Source: Clostridiales bacterium (GTDB taxonomy: Bacteria > Bacillota > Clostridia > Christensenellales > CAG-138). From it: a stretch of 64,000 nt of DNA. Within the stretch, counting starts at the first letter, position 1, and every line of letters starts with the position of its first letter. The notes beneath the pieces are model-generated. The model did not search any database. It worked only from the letters and a program-made list of their open reading frames with translations, and had not been told where the DNA came from. Of the stretch, positions 9,041-18,534 are shown piece by piece. Both the position numbers and the translations under genes were made by a program. The stretch covers positions 1 through 64,000 of the forward strand of contig JAILRE010000018.1 of NCBI GenBank assembly GCA_024698505.1, read 5' to 3'.

Positions 9041-9724
9041 ATGAAGATACTCGTTTTGAACGGAAGCCCCAAGTGCGAAAAGAGCGACACCATGCACATT
9101 ACACGCGCATTTCTTGAAGGAATGAAGGAAGCGGGCGATCAGCAGATCAAAACGATCAATGCGGTCGAGAAGCATATCGAATACTGTACCGGCTGTTTTG
9201 CCTGCATGCATAACGGCGGTAGCTGCATGATCGACGACGATATGAAGGACATACTCGAGGATATCCTCGCGAGCGATCTTCTTATACTCAGCTTCCCGCT
9301 CTACTGCTACGGCATGCCGGCGCCGTTAAAGGCGATAATAGACCGCGTGCTCCCGCTTTCCTCCATGGAAATGGAAAAGATAGGGGAGAGGTACGAGCAC
9401 GTTGGGCAGGCAGATTGTTCTAAGCTGAACTACGTTATGATCTGCGGATGCGGCTTCCCAAACAGCAAGCATAATTTCGAGGCGGCCGTTATGCAGTACA
9501 GGCTGCTTTTCCCGGGAGACAATCTTGCTGTTACGGTTCCCGAAAGCCCGATGTTCAACGCTCCGCAGGCGGCTCCCATTACTGGGCCGAGGCTCGAGCT
9601 CGTCCGTCAGGCGGGCAAAATGTTCGCTCAAACCGGCAAGGTCGACGAAGAGCTTCTTGCGGTTATCTGCTCGCCCATGATCCCGGAGGAGGTTTACGCC
9701 TCGATAGTAAACGGCGGAGTGTGA
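9041..9724 (+). CDS. Flavodoxin-fold NAD(P)H-dependent oxidoreductase
   Basis: 'KILVLNGSPKCEKSDTMHITRAFLEGM', 'CTGCFACM', 'SFPLYCYGMPAPLKAIIDR'. Confidence 0.9.
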   Translation: MKILVLNGSPKCEKSDTMHITRAFLEGMKEAGDQQIKTINAVEKHIEYCTGCFACMHNGGSCMIDDDMKDILEDILASDLLILSFPLYCYGMPAPLKAIIDRVLPLSSMEMEKIGERYEHVGQADCSKLNYVMICGCGFPNSKHNFEAAVMQYRLLFPGDNLAVTVPESPMFNAPQAAPITGPRLELVRQAGKMFAQTGKVDEELLAVICSPMIPEEVYASIVNGGV

Positions 9725-9859
9725 TCGCACTCGTCGATACGGCCGCCTTTTCATATTCAACTCCCGGTTGAATTTATTCGATTTAGCCGTTATTTACTTA
9801 TCGTCTGTAAGATGTATAATCATACTGCGGCCGACAAAAAAGAAAACAGGAGAAACAAT

Positions 9860-10393
9860 ATGGATAACATCAAAATAGGCGGCTACATACAGAGCCAAAG
9901 AAAAGAGGCCAAGCTCACTCAGAAGGAGCTTGCCGATAAACTGAACATCTCGTTCCAGGCTGTCTCCAAATGGGAGAACGGCGAATCGCTCCCCGATACC
10001 GGGATACTGCTCGATCTCTGTGAAGTCCTCAATACTTCGGTAGACAGGCTGCTGAACGGGGGAGATATCAAGACCGGCGAACGCAAGCTCATGCGCGTTC
10101 AGGACGTTATGGAAGGCTTCCAGCATCTTGAGGCGATAGGCAAGTGCTTCGGCGAGAACTGCACCTTCTATACTGCTATGATCGAAGGCGTGAATACGAA
10201 GATGAATATGGACATCATCGAGTATCTGCACAACCCCAAGACAAGGCAGGTCATGTACGCGGAGGTCATAATCCAGGGGATCCTCGAAGGGAAGACCGTC
10301 GATATCGAGGAAGTAGACGCTCTCTTCTCCAACAAAAGAATGGTTGAAATGATCAGGAAATATCTGGAAGATCCCGAGGGAATGAAGCGATGA
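9860..10393 (+). CDS. XRE-family (HTH_3) transcriptional regulator
   Basis: 'IGGYIQSQRKEAKLTQKELADKLNISFQAVSKWENGESLPD'. Confidence 0.9.
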   Translation: MDNIKIGGYIQSQRKEAKLTQKELADKLNISFQAVSKWENGESLPDTGILLDLCEVLNTSVDRLLNGGDIKTGERKLMRVQDVMEGFQHLEAIGKCFGENCTFYTAMIEGVNTKMNMDIIEYLHNPKTRQVMYAEVIIQGILEGKTVDIEEVDALFSNKRMVEMIRKYLEDPEGMKR

Positions 10394-10407
10394 AAGACAA
10401 AATAAAG

Positions 10408-10436
10408 CGGAGAGCGATATCGCTCTCCGTTTTGTT
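10408..10436 (+). terminator. Intrinsic terminator
   Basis: CGGAGAGCGATATCGCTCTCCG followed by TTTTGTTGTT. Confidence 0.7.
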
Positions 10437-10444
10437 GTTAAGCT

Positions 10445-11479
10445 TTATTCCGTAAGATAGGCCATAAGCAGCTTATACGTCGCTTCGAGACCGTCGATAT
10501 GCGTGCGCTCGTAGCCGTGGCTGTTGGCGGTGCCGGGGCCGATAGCGGCATGCCTTATATCGTGACCGGCGGCAATGCTCGTATCGCCGTCAGTTCCGTA
10601 ATGGGGGGTGAAAATGTCTATCACGTAATCCGCGCCCGATCTGATGGCAGCGCTCCTTAGCTCGTTCGTCAGCCCCCAATGATAGGGATAGCGGGAATCC
10701 TTCGCGAAAATGGAGACCTTGTGCTCGTCCGAGTTCTGATCGGGGCCGGTGGGGGCGATGTCTATCGCAAGGAAATCACGAACGCCCTCGGGCAGCCAGC
10801 TTGTACCGTGGCCTATCTCTTCGTACGCGGCAAAATAGGCGTAGACCTTTCGATTTAGCTTCAGGCCTTTCTCCTTGATGGCCTTCATGGCGGCGAGCAG
10901 CACCGCGACGCAGGCCTTGTCGTCGATAAAGCGGGATTTGATATAGCCGTTAGCGACCGTCATCCTCGGATCGAGCGCGATCATATCGCCCGTTTCGATG
11001 CCGAGTTTGCGGACGTCCTCCGCATTCTTAACGTCCACGTCGAGCACCACGCAGACATTCGTCCTGAAATCGGGAAGAACGTTCCTGAGCTCCTCTTCGG
11101 TCACGTGGACGGAATTGGGAGTGCGGCAGATGCAGCCCGTGAAAACCTTGCCGTCACGCGTATGGATGCGGACGTTTTCCGTTACGCAGTAGAAGGGATA
11201 GAGCCCGCCGACGGGGCAAACGTTAAGCGTGCCGTCCCTGTTGATATGCCTGACCATAAGGCCTATATCGTCAATATGCGCGGAGACGACGAGGGCGTTC
11301 CCTTCGCCTCCCATATCGGTTATAAGGCCGCCCTTATGCGTTGCCTCATATGAATACCCTATCTCGTCAAGAAGGCCGGAGAGGACGTTCTGGACCTCCT
11401 CATACTGGCCCGTTGTGCTGTCGGCGGCGAGAAGCCTCTTGAAGGCTTCGATACAGTATTCCTTGTCAAATCCAAACAT
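10445..11479 (-). CDS. M42 family metallopeptidase (glutamyl aminopeptidase/endoglucanase-like)
   Basis: 'VVSAHIDDIGLMV', 'RFIDDKACVAVLLAAM', 'AAYEEIGHGTSW', 'DIAPTGPDQ', 'HYGTDGDTSIAAG'. Confidence 0.9.
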   Translation of the reverse strand: MFGFDKEYCIEAFKRLLAADSTTGQYEEVQNVLSGLLDEIGYSYEATHKGGLITDMGGEGNALVVSAHIDDIGLMVRHINRDGTLNVCPVGGLYPFYCVTENVRIHTRDGKVFTGCICRTPNSVHVTEEELRNVLPDFRTNVCVVLDVDVKNAEDVRKLGIETGDMIALDPRMTVANGYIKSRFIDDKACVAVLLAAMKAIKEKGLKLNRKVYAYFAAYEEIGHGTSWLPEGVRDFLAIDIAPTGPDQNSDEHKVSIFAKDSRYPYHWGLTNELRSAAIRSGADYVIDIFTPHYGTDGDTSIAAGHDIRHAAIGPGTANSHGYERTHIDGLEATYKLLMAYLTE

Positions 11480-11511
11480 ATTGCTGCTCCTTTCGGATTG
11501 TTGATCGTTTA

Positions 11512-12219
11512 TTATTCAAAGCGTTCCTTGGCGTTGAACACGTGGGTGATGGTCTTATAATCGCCGAATACGGTTAGCTTGTCTCCGGGCTTGAAAACGG
11601 TATGAGCGTTGGGAGCCTCGATCTTAAGATCCTTTGACTCTATCAGCATTACGAGTATGTGATATCTCTCTTTTAATCCGGATTTGGCGAGCTCTTTTTC
11701 AGCAAGCTCTTCAGGCACGTTCTTAAGAGTTATCTGGGCGATTGAGCCCTTGCCGATGTAGTCTATGAGAAGCACCGTGTTTACGGAATCGCTTTTTACG
11801 ATGGATCCCGCGATCTTTTCAATAACGTGATTGATAGCTGCGCGGACGGGTTTGATCCTTATAAGAACAATAAGTAGCACGACCGAAATGATGGGGATGA
11901 GAAGGCCGAAGAAGAAGGACGTGAACTGCGCTTCTTTCAATGAAAGAAATACGTTTACGAACGCGGATACTACGGAAATATTGAATACGTATCCGAAGAG
12001 TATGACGGCTTTCGTAAGACGGCGCCTCGATCTTGTGGAAAGGAGCATTTCGCTCTCTCTCGTGGTATAGCCGCATCCGGTAAGCATTGAAGTCACCTGG
12101 AAACGGGCCTTTTCCTCGGGCAGCCCTATGAATCGGAAAAGCATGGTGAATATCTCGGATATTATCCAGTAGATAAGAATCAAAAGAGCGAAAAGCGATG
12201 CGGATACGTAAATGTTCAT
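11512..12219 (-). CDS. Membrane protein with C-terminal TrkA-C (RCK_C)-like domain
   Basis: Three to four TMs, then 'GKGSIAQITLKNVPEELAEKELAKSGLKERYHILVMLIESKDLKIEAPNAHTVFKPGDKLTVFGDY'. Confidence 0.75.
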   Translation of the reverse strand: MNIYVSASLFALLILIYWIISEIFTMLFRFIGLPEEKARFQVTSMLTGCGYTTRESEMLLSTRSRRRLTKAVILFGYVFNISVVSAFVNVFLSLKEAQFTSFFFGLLIPIISVVLLIVLIRIKPVRAAINHVIEKIAGSIVKSDSVNTVLLIDYIGKGSIAQITLKNVPEELAEKELAKSGLKERYHILVMLIESKDLKIEAPNAHTVFKPGDKLTVFGDYKTITHVFNAKERFE

Positions 12220-12349
12220 AGCCCTTTAAGCGTCGCCGGAATGGGCGAAAGCCGACTCCTTTTCTCCGAATTGAAAGCGGACGGGGGAGGGGTGCATCCC
12301 GTAAGTCCCGTAACAATAATACTTTAACACAATTCAGAATCATTTTCAA

Positions 12350-12388
12350 TCGAAAAAAAGAAAAGCGCCTGCAGTTTGCAGACGCTAT
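12350..12388 (-). terminator. Intrinsic terminator downstream of tRNA-Asn
   Basis: Minus strand GCGTCTGCA-AAC-TGCAGGCGC-TTTTCTTTTTTT. Confidence 0.8.
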
Positions 12389-12392
12389 TTGG

Positions 12393-12465
12393 CTCCCCCT
12401 GTTGGACTCGAACCAACGACACTGCGGTTAACAGCCGCATGCTCTACCGACTGAGCTAAGGAGGA
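12393..12465 (-). tRNA. tRNA-Asn (GTT)
   Basis: Minus strand TCCTCCT...AGCTCAGTCGGTAGAGC...CTGTTAA...GGTTCGAGTCC...AGGGGGA; cloverleaf with GTT anticodon, CCA not encoded. Confidence 0.95.
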
Positions 12466-12575
12466 ATATCTTTTCGACGCTGACTATTATACGACAGCGC
12501 TTTTGAAAATGCAACCCCTATTTGAAATATATTGTACTCCGATTTCCCGTTGGTATTCGGGATAATAAGATGCTA

Positions 12576-12604
12576 TTGCATAATCCGACACATAAGATTA
12601 TAAT
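12576..12604 (+). promoter_or_regulatory. SigA-type promoter of the CDF transporter
   Basis: TTGCAT - 17 nt - TATAAT. Confidence 0.7.
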
Positions 12605-12629
12605 AGTTTAATCCGAACGGAGGCTCAGT

Positions 12630-13799
12630 ATGATCACACTTCTTTCAAGGTTATTTATTAAGGACGGCCGCAATTATGCAGACCCCGCTGTTCGCCGTTC
12701 CTACGGCGTTCTTTGCGGTGGAGTCGGCATATTCCTGAACATACTGCTGTTCATAGGCAAGTTCATCGCCGGCGCGCTTTCGGCATCCGTAGCCGTCACG
12801 GCAGACGCTTTCAACAACCTTTCCGATGCGGGCAGTTCCGTTGTCTCGTTGATCGGATTCAAGCTTTCCGGTCAGAAGCCCGATCCTGAGCATCCGTACG
12901 GTCACGGCAGGCTCGAATACATATCCGGTCTTATCGTTTCAATGGTAATCGTCGTTATGGGCCTTGAGCTGCTGCTCTCATCCATAAAGAAGATCGTCCA
13001 TCCGGAAGCCACGGCGTTTTCATGGTTGAGCCTCGGCATACTTATAGCATCGATACTTGTTAAGGGATACATGTTCCTTTACAATTCGCGCACTGCAAAG
13101 AAGATCGATTCCGTCGCAATGAAGGCGACCGCAACGGATTCTTTGACCGACTGCATAGCGACGCTCGTCGCGCTGATAGCGATGGTGGTCTGCAAGCTCT
13201 GGGGCTGGAAGATCGACGGTTGGGCCGGCGCGCTCGTCTCGCTCTTCGTTCTGTACTCGGGATTGACCGCCGCCAAAGACACCATCAGTCCGCTGCTCGG
13301 CCAGCCTCCTTCCAAAGAACTCGTCGAAGGTATAGAGGAGACCGTTCTTGCGCATGAGGAGATACTCGGGATTCACGATCTCGTTGTTCACGATTACGGC
13401 CCCGGCCGAATGATGATGAGTCTTCACGCCGAAGTCCCCGCGGAAGGCAGCATGCTCGACCTGCACGATCTCATTGACAATATCGAGCGCGAGCTCAAGG
13501 AGAAGTTCTCCTGCGAGGCGGTCGTTCACATGGATCCCGTTCAGAATCACGACGAGCATACCATAGAGCTGAAGTCGTCGGTCACCGAGATAGTATCAGG
13601 CATCTCATCCGATCTTAAAATGCACGATTTCAGGATCGTCAAAGGCCCGACGCATACAAATATCGTCTTCGACGTAGTCGTTCCCTTCAAGTTCGCTCTG
13701 ACGGATACCCAGCTAATAGATAGGATCGGGAGCGCCATACGCGAAAAGCACGGCGACAATTACTATACGGTAATCAATATAGACAGATCCTACGTTTGA
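12630..13799 (+). CDS. Cation diffusion facilitator family transporter
   Basis: 'SASVAVTADAFNNLSDAGSSVVSLIGFKLSGQKPDPEHPYGHGRLEYIS' plus C-terminal CDF domain. Confidence 0.95.
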   Translation: MITLLSRLFIKDGRNYADPAVRRSYGVLCGGVGIFLNILLFIGKFIAGALSASVAVTADAFNNLSDAGSSVVSLIGFKLSGQKPDPEHPYGHGRLEYISGLIVSMVIVVMGLELLLSSIKKIVHPEATAFSWLSLGILIASILVKGYMFLYNSRTAKKIDSVAMKATATDSLTDCIATLVALIAMVVCKLWGWKIDGWAGALVSLFVLYSGLTAAKDTISPLLGQPPSKELVEGIEETVLAHEEILGIHDLVVHDYGPGRMMMSLHAEVPAEGSMLDLHDLIDNIERELKEKFSCEAVVHMDPVQNHDEHTIELKSSVTEIVSGISSDLKMHDFRIVKGPTHTNIVFDVVVPFKFALTDTQLIDRIGSAIREKHGDNYYTVINIDRSYV

Positions 13800-13815
13800 T
13801 CAACAGGGAATAATA

Positions 13816-13844
13816 AAGGACGGTCCCAAACGGAACCGTCCTGT
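13816..13844. terminator. Bidirectional terminator between convergent CDF and EF-G-like genes
   Basis: GGACGGT-CCCAAACGGA-ACCGTCC followed by TGTTGTTTT. Confidence 0.6.
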
Positions 13845-13858
13845 TGTTTTGCAGGGAA

Positions 13859-15934
13859 TTACTCCTCTTCGTCCTCTTCCTTCTTGGCGTTCTCGATGAT
13901 CTTCTGGGCAACGTTGGCGGGAACGTCCTCATAGCGGACGAACTCGCTGCGGAAGGAACCGCGGCCCTGAGTCATGGAACGGAGGTCGGTCGCGTACTTG
14001 AACATCTCGGAGAGGGGGGCCTCCGCGATGACTTCGGTCAGACCGTCGCCAATGGGGTTGGAACCGATGAGACGGCCGCGGCGGCGGCTGATATCGCCCA
14101 TGATGTCGCCCATGTAGTCGATGGGGACCTGGATGTCATAGCGATAGATCGGCTCGATAAGAACGGGGCTCGCCTTCGCGCAGGCCGCCTTGTAGGAAAG
14201 ACGCGCAGCGGACTTGAACGCGACTTCCTTGGAATCGACGGGATGGTACTTGCCGTCGTAAAGGGTAGCCTTGACGCCGATCATGGGATAGCCGGCAAGA
14301 ACGCCCTTCTTCATGGCCTCTACGAGACCCTTTTCAACAGCGGGGATGAACTGGTTGGGAACAACGCCGCCGACGATAGCGTCGACAAACTCGAAATCGC
14401 CCTCGGCGAGCGGCTCGAACTTGATCTGAACAACGCCGAACTGACCTGCGCCGCCGGACTGCTTCTTATGCTTACCTTCGGCGGAAGCGGTGGCGCGAAT
14501 GGTCTCACGGTAGGGGATGCGGGGATCGGAGAGAGCGGCCTCTACCTTGAACTTGTTGCGAAGCTTCGCGCAGATGACGTCGATATGCATCTCGCCCAGA
14601 CCGCATACGAGAACGTCGCCGGTTTCGGCGTTGCGCTCGATGCGCATGGTGGGATCTTCCTCGGTCAGACGGTTGAGACCAGCGAAGACCTTGTCCTCTT
14701 CACCGGACTTCTTGGCGGTGACGGCGAGGTTGATGCAGGGCTGCGGGAAATCGATGGGAGCGAACTTGACGGGATCGGCGGCGTCGGTCAGGGTGTCGCC
14801 GGTGCCGGTGAACTGCAGCTTCGCCATGGCGCCGATATCGCCTTCGACGATCGCGTCGACGGGGATGGTCTTGCTGCCGCGCATCATGAATACGTTGCCG
14901 CTCTTCTCGCTCTTCTCGGCGTTGGAGTTGTAGGGGATGACGTCCGCGGAGATGGAGCCGCTGTAAACCTTGAATATGGAGATCTTACCGACAAAGGGGT
15001 CGGCAACGGTCTTCATGACCTGAGCGGCGAGCTTGCCGCCCATCTGGACCTCAACGGGTTCGCCGGTCTTGGCATTGACCGCGGGACGGGCCTTGCACAT
15101 CTTGGCGGTGGGCATGAGCTTGACGATGTTGTTCATGAGGGTGATAACACCGAGATTGGGAGCGGCCGCGCAGCAGGCGACGGGGGTGAGCATTCCGGAA
15201 AGAACGCCGAGGTTGATGCCCTTAACAAGCTCGTCATGGGTGAGATCCATATTCTCGAAGTAGATCTCCATGAGCTCTTCGTCGCACTCGGCGGCGGCTT
15301 CTACGAGAGCCTCGCGAAGCTCCTGAGCATGGGACTCGAGATCGGCGGGAATGGCGATCTCTTTCTCGTTCTTGCCGTCAAACTTCTTGGCGGTCATGTT
15401 TACGAGATCGACGTAACCGGTGAATACGCCCTTTTCAACGATGGGGAGCTGGATGGGAGCGGCGGATACGCCGAACTTTTCCTTGATGACTTCCATCGCC
15501 TTGTCGAAGTTCGCGTTTTCCTTGTCCATCTGGTTGACGACGAGCATGCGGGGCATCTCTGCCTTCTTGCACATCGTCATGGCCTTCTCGGTGCCCACGA
15601 CGGGGCCGGAGACCGCGCTGCAGAGAATAACGGCGGAATCGGCGAGAGCCATGGCCTCGTAAACTTCACCATAGAAATCGAAGAAGCCGGGGGCGTCGAT
15701 CAGGTTGATCTTGGAATCCTGCCACTCGAAGGGAGCGAGAGCGGTGCTTATGGAAATATGCCTCTTGGTCTCCTCGGCGTCGTAGTCGGTGGTGGTGGAA
15801 CCGTCTTCCACGCGGCCCATACGGTCAAGAAGGCCGGCGTTATAGAGCATGGCCTCGGTCAGAGTGGTCTTGCCTTCGCCGCCGTGACCCAATACACAGA
15901 CGTTGCGAATGCTGTCAGCTTGATAGTTTTTCAT
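13859..15934 (-). CDS. Elongation factor G-like protein (divergent EF-G paralogue)
   Basis: 691 aa; translational GTPase with G1 'GHGGEGKTT', G3 'DAPGFFDF', G4 'NQMD', EF-G domain IV-like C-terminus. Confidence 0.9.
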   Translation of the reverse strand: MKNYQADSIRNVCVLGHGGEGKTTLTEAMLYNAGLLDRMGRVEDGSTTTDYDAEETKRHISISTALAPFEWQDSKINLIDAPGFFDFYGEVYEAMALADSAVILCSAVSGPVVGTEKAMTMCKKAEMPRMLVVNQMDKENANFDKAMEVIKEKFGVSAAPIQLPIVEKGVFTGYVDLVNMTAKKFDGKNEKEIAIPADLESHAQELREALVEAAAECDEELMEIYFENMDLTHDELVKGINLGVLSGMLTPVACCAAAPNLGVITLMNNIVKLMPTAKMCKARPAVNAKTGEPVEVQMGGKLAAQVMKTVADPFVGKISIFKVYSGSISADVIPYNSNAEKSEKSGNVFMMRGSKTIPVDAIVEGDIGAMAKLQFTGTGDTLTDAADPVKFAPIDFPQPCINLAVTAKKSGEEDKVFAGLNRLTEEDPTMRIERNAETGDVLVCGLGEMHIDVICAKLRNKFKVEAALSDPRIPYRETIRATASAEGKHKKQSGGAGQFGVVQIKFEPLAEGDFEFVDAIVGGVVPNQFIPAVEKGLVEAMKKGVLAGYPMIGVKATLYDGKYHPVDSKEVAFKSAARLSYKAACAKASPVLIEPIYRYDIQVPIDYMGDIMGDISRRRGRLIGSNPIGDGLTEVIAEAPLSEMFKYATDLRSMTQGRGSFRSEFVRYEDVPANVAQKIIENAKKEEDEEE

Positions 15935-16202
15935 AATTCGATATGATCCCCCTAACGGTTAATATAATCAGTTTGAGCGTATAAACACGCCAAATAGCAT
16001 AATACCATAATTGGCGTTCGGTGTAAACCCGTTTTTGAAAAAAAGATGTTGTTTTCCGAGATATATTTCTTCAGCTCACGTCCGAATAATCACCTGTTGC
16101 GGCCATGGTTTACGCTTTGGCCTTGCCGATTTTTCGTAAAAGATATTTTCAAAACGGCCGAAGTATGGTATAATGCATCCATATAAGCATTGGAGGCGTA
16201 AT

Positions 16203-16904
16203 ATGGAACTGAAATATAAACGCGTTCTTCTTAAAATGAGCGGCGAAGTGCTCGGCAGCAAGGACGCTCCCGTTGACGGAGCCAAGGTAGCCGAGGCGGC
16301 AAAACACATAAAGTCCCTGTATGACGCGGGCGTTCAGGTCGGCGTCGTATGCGGAGGCGGCAACATAATGCGCGGAAGAGACAGCGGGCCCATGGACAGG
16401 AATCGCGCCGATTCCATAGGCATGCTTGCAACCGCCATCAATGCGCTTTCCCTCGAGCAGGGGCTTATCAATATCGGCGTCCCCGTGAGGGTGCTTTCCG
16501 CCGTGAATATCGAGCTGTTTATGGATACCTATTCCGCGAGGCTCGCAAACGCTTCCCTCGATAACGGCGAGGTAGTCATTTTCGCCTGCGGATCGGGCCT
16601 GCCCTTCTTCTCGACGGATACCGCTGCAGCTCTGCGCGCCGCGCAGATAAACGCGGACGCGCTGCTCCTTGCAAAGAATATCGACGGCGTTTATTCCGCA
16701 GACCCCAAAAAGGATCCCGCCGCCGTCAAGTTCGATACGCTCACCTATGACGAAGTGATAGCCAAGCAGCTTCGCGCCACGGATCTTACCGCGATCACGC
16801 TCTGCCGTGAGACGGGCATGAAGATCGTCGTTTTCTCCATGGAGGATGATTCCGCTTTCGTCAGGGCCGCAGCCGGAGAGAACGTCGGCACAGTAATCAG
16901 TTGA
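16203..16904 (+). CDS. pyrH: UMP kinase
   Basis: 'YKRVLLKMSGEVLGSKD', 'VCGGGNIMRGRD', 'RADSIGMLATAINALSLEQ', 'FACGSGLPFFSTDTAAALRAAQINADALLLAKN'. Confidence 0.97.
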   Translation: MELKYKRVLLKMSGEVLGSKDAPVDGAKVAEAAKHIKSLYDAGVQVGVVCGGGNIMRGRDSGPMDRNRADSIGMLATAINALSLEQGLINIGVPVRVLSAVNIELFMDTYSARLANASLDNGEVVIFACGSGLPFFSTDTAAALRAAQINADALLLAKNIDGVYSADPKKDPAAVKFDTLTYDEVIAKQLRATDLTAITLCRETGMKIVVFSMEDDSAFVRAAAGENVGTVIS

Positions 16905-16944
16905 TCGGCCGTATTATATTTTGAAGCAAGCCGGATGATAATAG

Positions 16945-16973
16945 TTGACAAAAGGCGCTGTATCATCTAAAAT
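16945..16973 (+). promoter_or_regulatory. SigA-type promoter upstream of frr
   Basis: TTGACA - 17 nt - TAAAAT. Confidence 0.75.
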
Positions 16974-17007
16974 TAATCGGTAAACTATCTGTAAGGAGGT
17001 AAATAAC

Positions 17008-17562
17008 ATGAACGAAGTTATAGATAATGCTCAGCTTAAAATGCATAAAACCATTTCCGTTCTCAAGCGCGATCTCGGAGGCCTTCGCGCTGGCCGCGCG
17101 AATCCCCAGCTGCTTGAGAGGATAACCGTCGATTACTACGGCTCCGCTACCCCCATCAATCAGATCGGCAACATCAGTTCTCCGGAGCCCCGTCTGCTCG
17201 TCATCAATCTTTGGGATCCCAAAATGATCCCCGCTGTTGAGAAGGCGATCCAGAAGTCCGATCTCGGCATCAACCCCACAAACGACGGCAAGCTCATTCG
17301 TCTCGTTTTCCCCGAGCTCACCGAGGAACGCCGCCGCGATCTCGTCAAGACGATCAAAAAGAAAGCCGAGGAAGCCAAAGTTGCCATTCGTTCCATCCGC
17401 CGCGACGCGAACGAGAGCCTGAAGAAGCTCAAGAAGGACAGCGAGATCACCGAGGACGATCAGAAGGATCTTGAGTCGAAGGCTCAGGAGATCACCGACA
17501 ACTCCATCAAGGAGATCGACCGCATCGCTTCCGAGAAAGAGAAGGAGATCATGGAGTTTTGA
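17008..17562 (+). CDS. frr: Ribosome recycling factor
   Basis: 'LRAGRANPQLLERITVDYYGSATPINQIGNIS', 'VFPELTEERRRDLVK'. Confidence 0.98.
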   Translation: MNEVIDNAQLKMHKTISVLKRDLGGLRAGRANPQLLERITVDYYGSATPINQIGNISSPEPRLLVINLWDPKMIPAVEKAIQKSDLGINPTNDGKLIRLVFPELTEERRRDLVKTIKKKAEEAKVAIRSIRRDANESLKKLKKDSEITEDDQKDLESKAQEITDNSIKEIDRIASEKEKEIMEF

Positions 17563-17756
17563 CGGACGTCCGCGGATTTGAACTTCAGCTCGCTGAGAAT
17601 ATACTGCGGGCTGAAGGTTATAACGTCGTCAGCCGCGAGGTACGCTCGAAGACGGGAGTGCCTGGCGGGGATGATAAAAGAGTAATAAGGGTACGCTTGG
17701 TCGAATCGGAAAAAACCGTTTACCTCGCGTACTCGATTTTTAAGACCAGGATTTAA
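17559..17756 (+). CDS. Small uncharacterised protein (65 aa) between frr and uppS
   Basis: TTG start overlapping the frr TGA; codon-like composition; 'GYNVVSREVRSKTGVPGGDDKRVIRVRLVESEKTVYLAYSIFKT'. Confidence 0.65.
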   Translation: MTDVRGFELQLAENILRAEGYNVVSREVRSKTGVPGGDDKRVIRVRLVESEKTVYLAYSIFKTRI

Positions 17757-17786
17757 GAAAAGCATTTCCTCACAGGAGACGGTCGT

Positions 17787-18533
17787 ATGAAGATTTATGA
17801 ACGATACACTGACGTGGAGCTTGCCGCAATGGGGCTTCCGGGAGAGATGCCTAAGCACGTCGCGATCATAATGGACGGCAACGGCAGATGGGCAAAGCAG
17901 AGGCTTATGCCCAGATCCTTCGGCCACAGGGCCGGCATGGAAGCGCTGCACGATATCGTCAGGGAAGCGCATTGCCTCGGCATCAAAGCGCTTACAGTTT
18001 ACGCCTTCTCCACGGAAAATTGGCAGAGGCCCGTTCAGGAGGTCAACGCGCTGTTCGGCCTTTTGACCGAGTACTTCGAGAAGGAGATCGACGAGCTTGA
18101 CGCGAACGGCGTCAGGATCGTAACGCTCGGGGATCTCGAGCCTTTTCCGCCGAAGGTCAAGGCTTGTATGCTGAGCGCGATCGAACGCACGAAAGACAAC
18201 GACGGCCTGCACTTTTGCATTGCCATCAATTACGGTTCGAGGGCTGAGATACTCCGCGCTGTCAGGAACATATCAAAGCTCGGACTCGACGAAAAGGACA
18301 TAACCGAGGAACTTGTTTCCGACAATCTCTACACGAGGGAACAGCCCGAGCTTGATCTTATAATCAGGACGGCGGGGGAGCAGAGGCTTTCGAATTTCCT
18401 GCTTTGGCAGGCGGCGTACGCCGAATTCGTTTTCACTGATGTCTGCTGGCCCGATTTCTCGATCGATGAATTCAGGAAGTGCATAGTTGAATACATGAAG
18501 CGCACCAGGCGCTTCGGAAAGGTAGTGGAATGA
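17787..18533 (+). CDS. uppS: Isoprenyl transferase / undecaprenyl diphosphate synthase
   Basis: 'HVAIIMDGNGRWAKQRLMPRSFGHRAGMEAL', 'ELDLIIRTAGEQRLSNFLLWQAAYAEF'. Confidence 0.97.
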   Translation: MKIYERYTDVELAAMGLPGEMPKHVAIIMDGNGRWAKQRLMPRSFGHRAGMEALHDIVREAHCLGIKALTVYAFSTENWQRPVQEVNALFGLLTEYFEKEIDELDANGVRIVTLGDLEPFPPKVKACMLSAIERTKDNDGLHFCIAINYGSRAEILRAVRNISKLGLDEKDITEELVSDNLYTREQPELDLIIRTAGEQRLSNFLLWQAAYAEFVFTDVCWPDFSIDEFRKCIVEYMKRTRRFGKVVE

Positions 18534-18534
18534 T

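Noticed and set aside
9041-10393. Flavodoxin-like reductase plus XRE regulator as a toxin-antitoxin or defence pair
   Set aside because: Both are ordinary family members with no toxin-like protein or defence neighbours.
13844-15946. 700-aa plus-strand ORF opposite the EF-G-like gene
   Set aside because: It mirrors the EF-G-like CDS; the product is low-complexity (Gly/Leu/Asp/Val/Ala-rich) with no domain. The EF-G frame is clearly the real gene; this is a codon-bias shadow.
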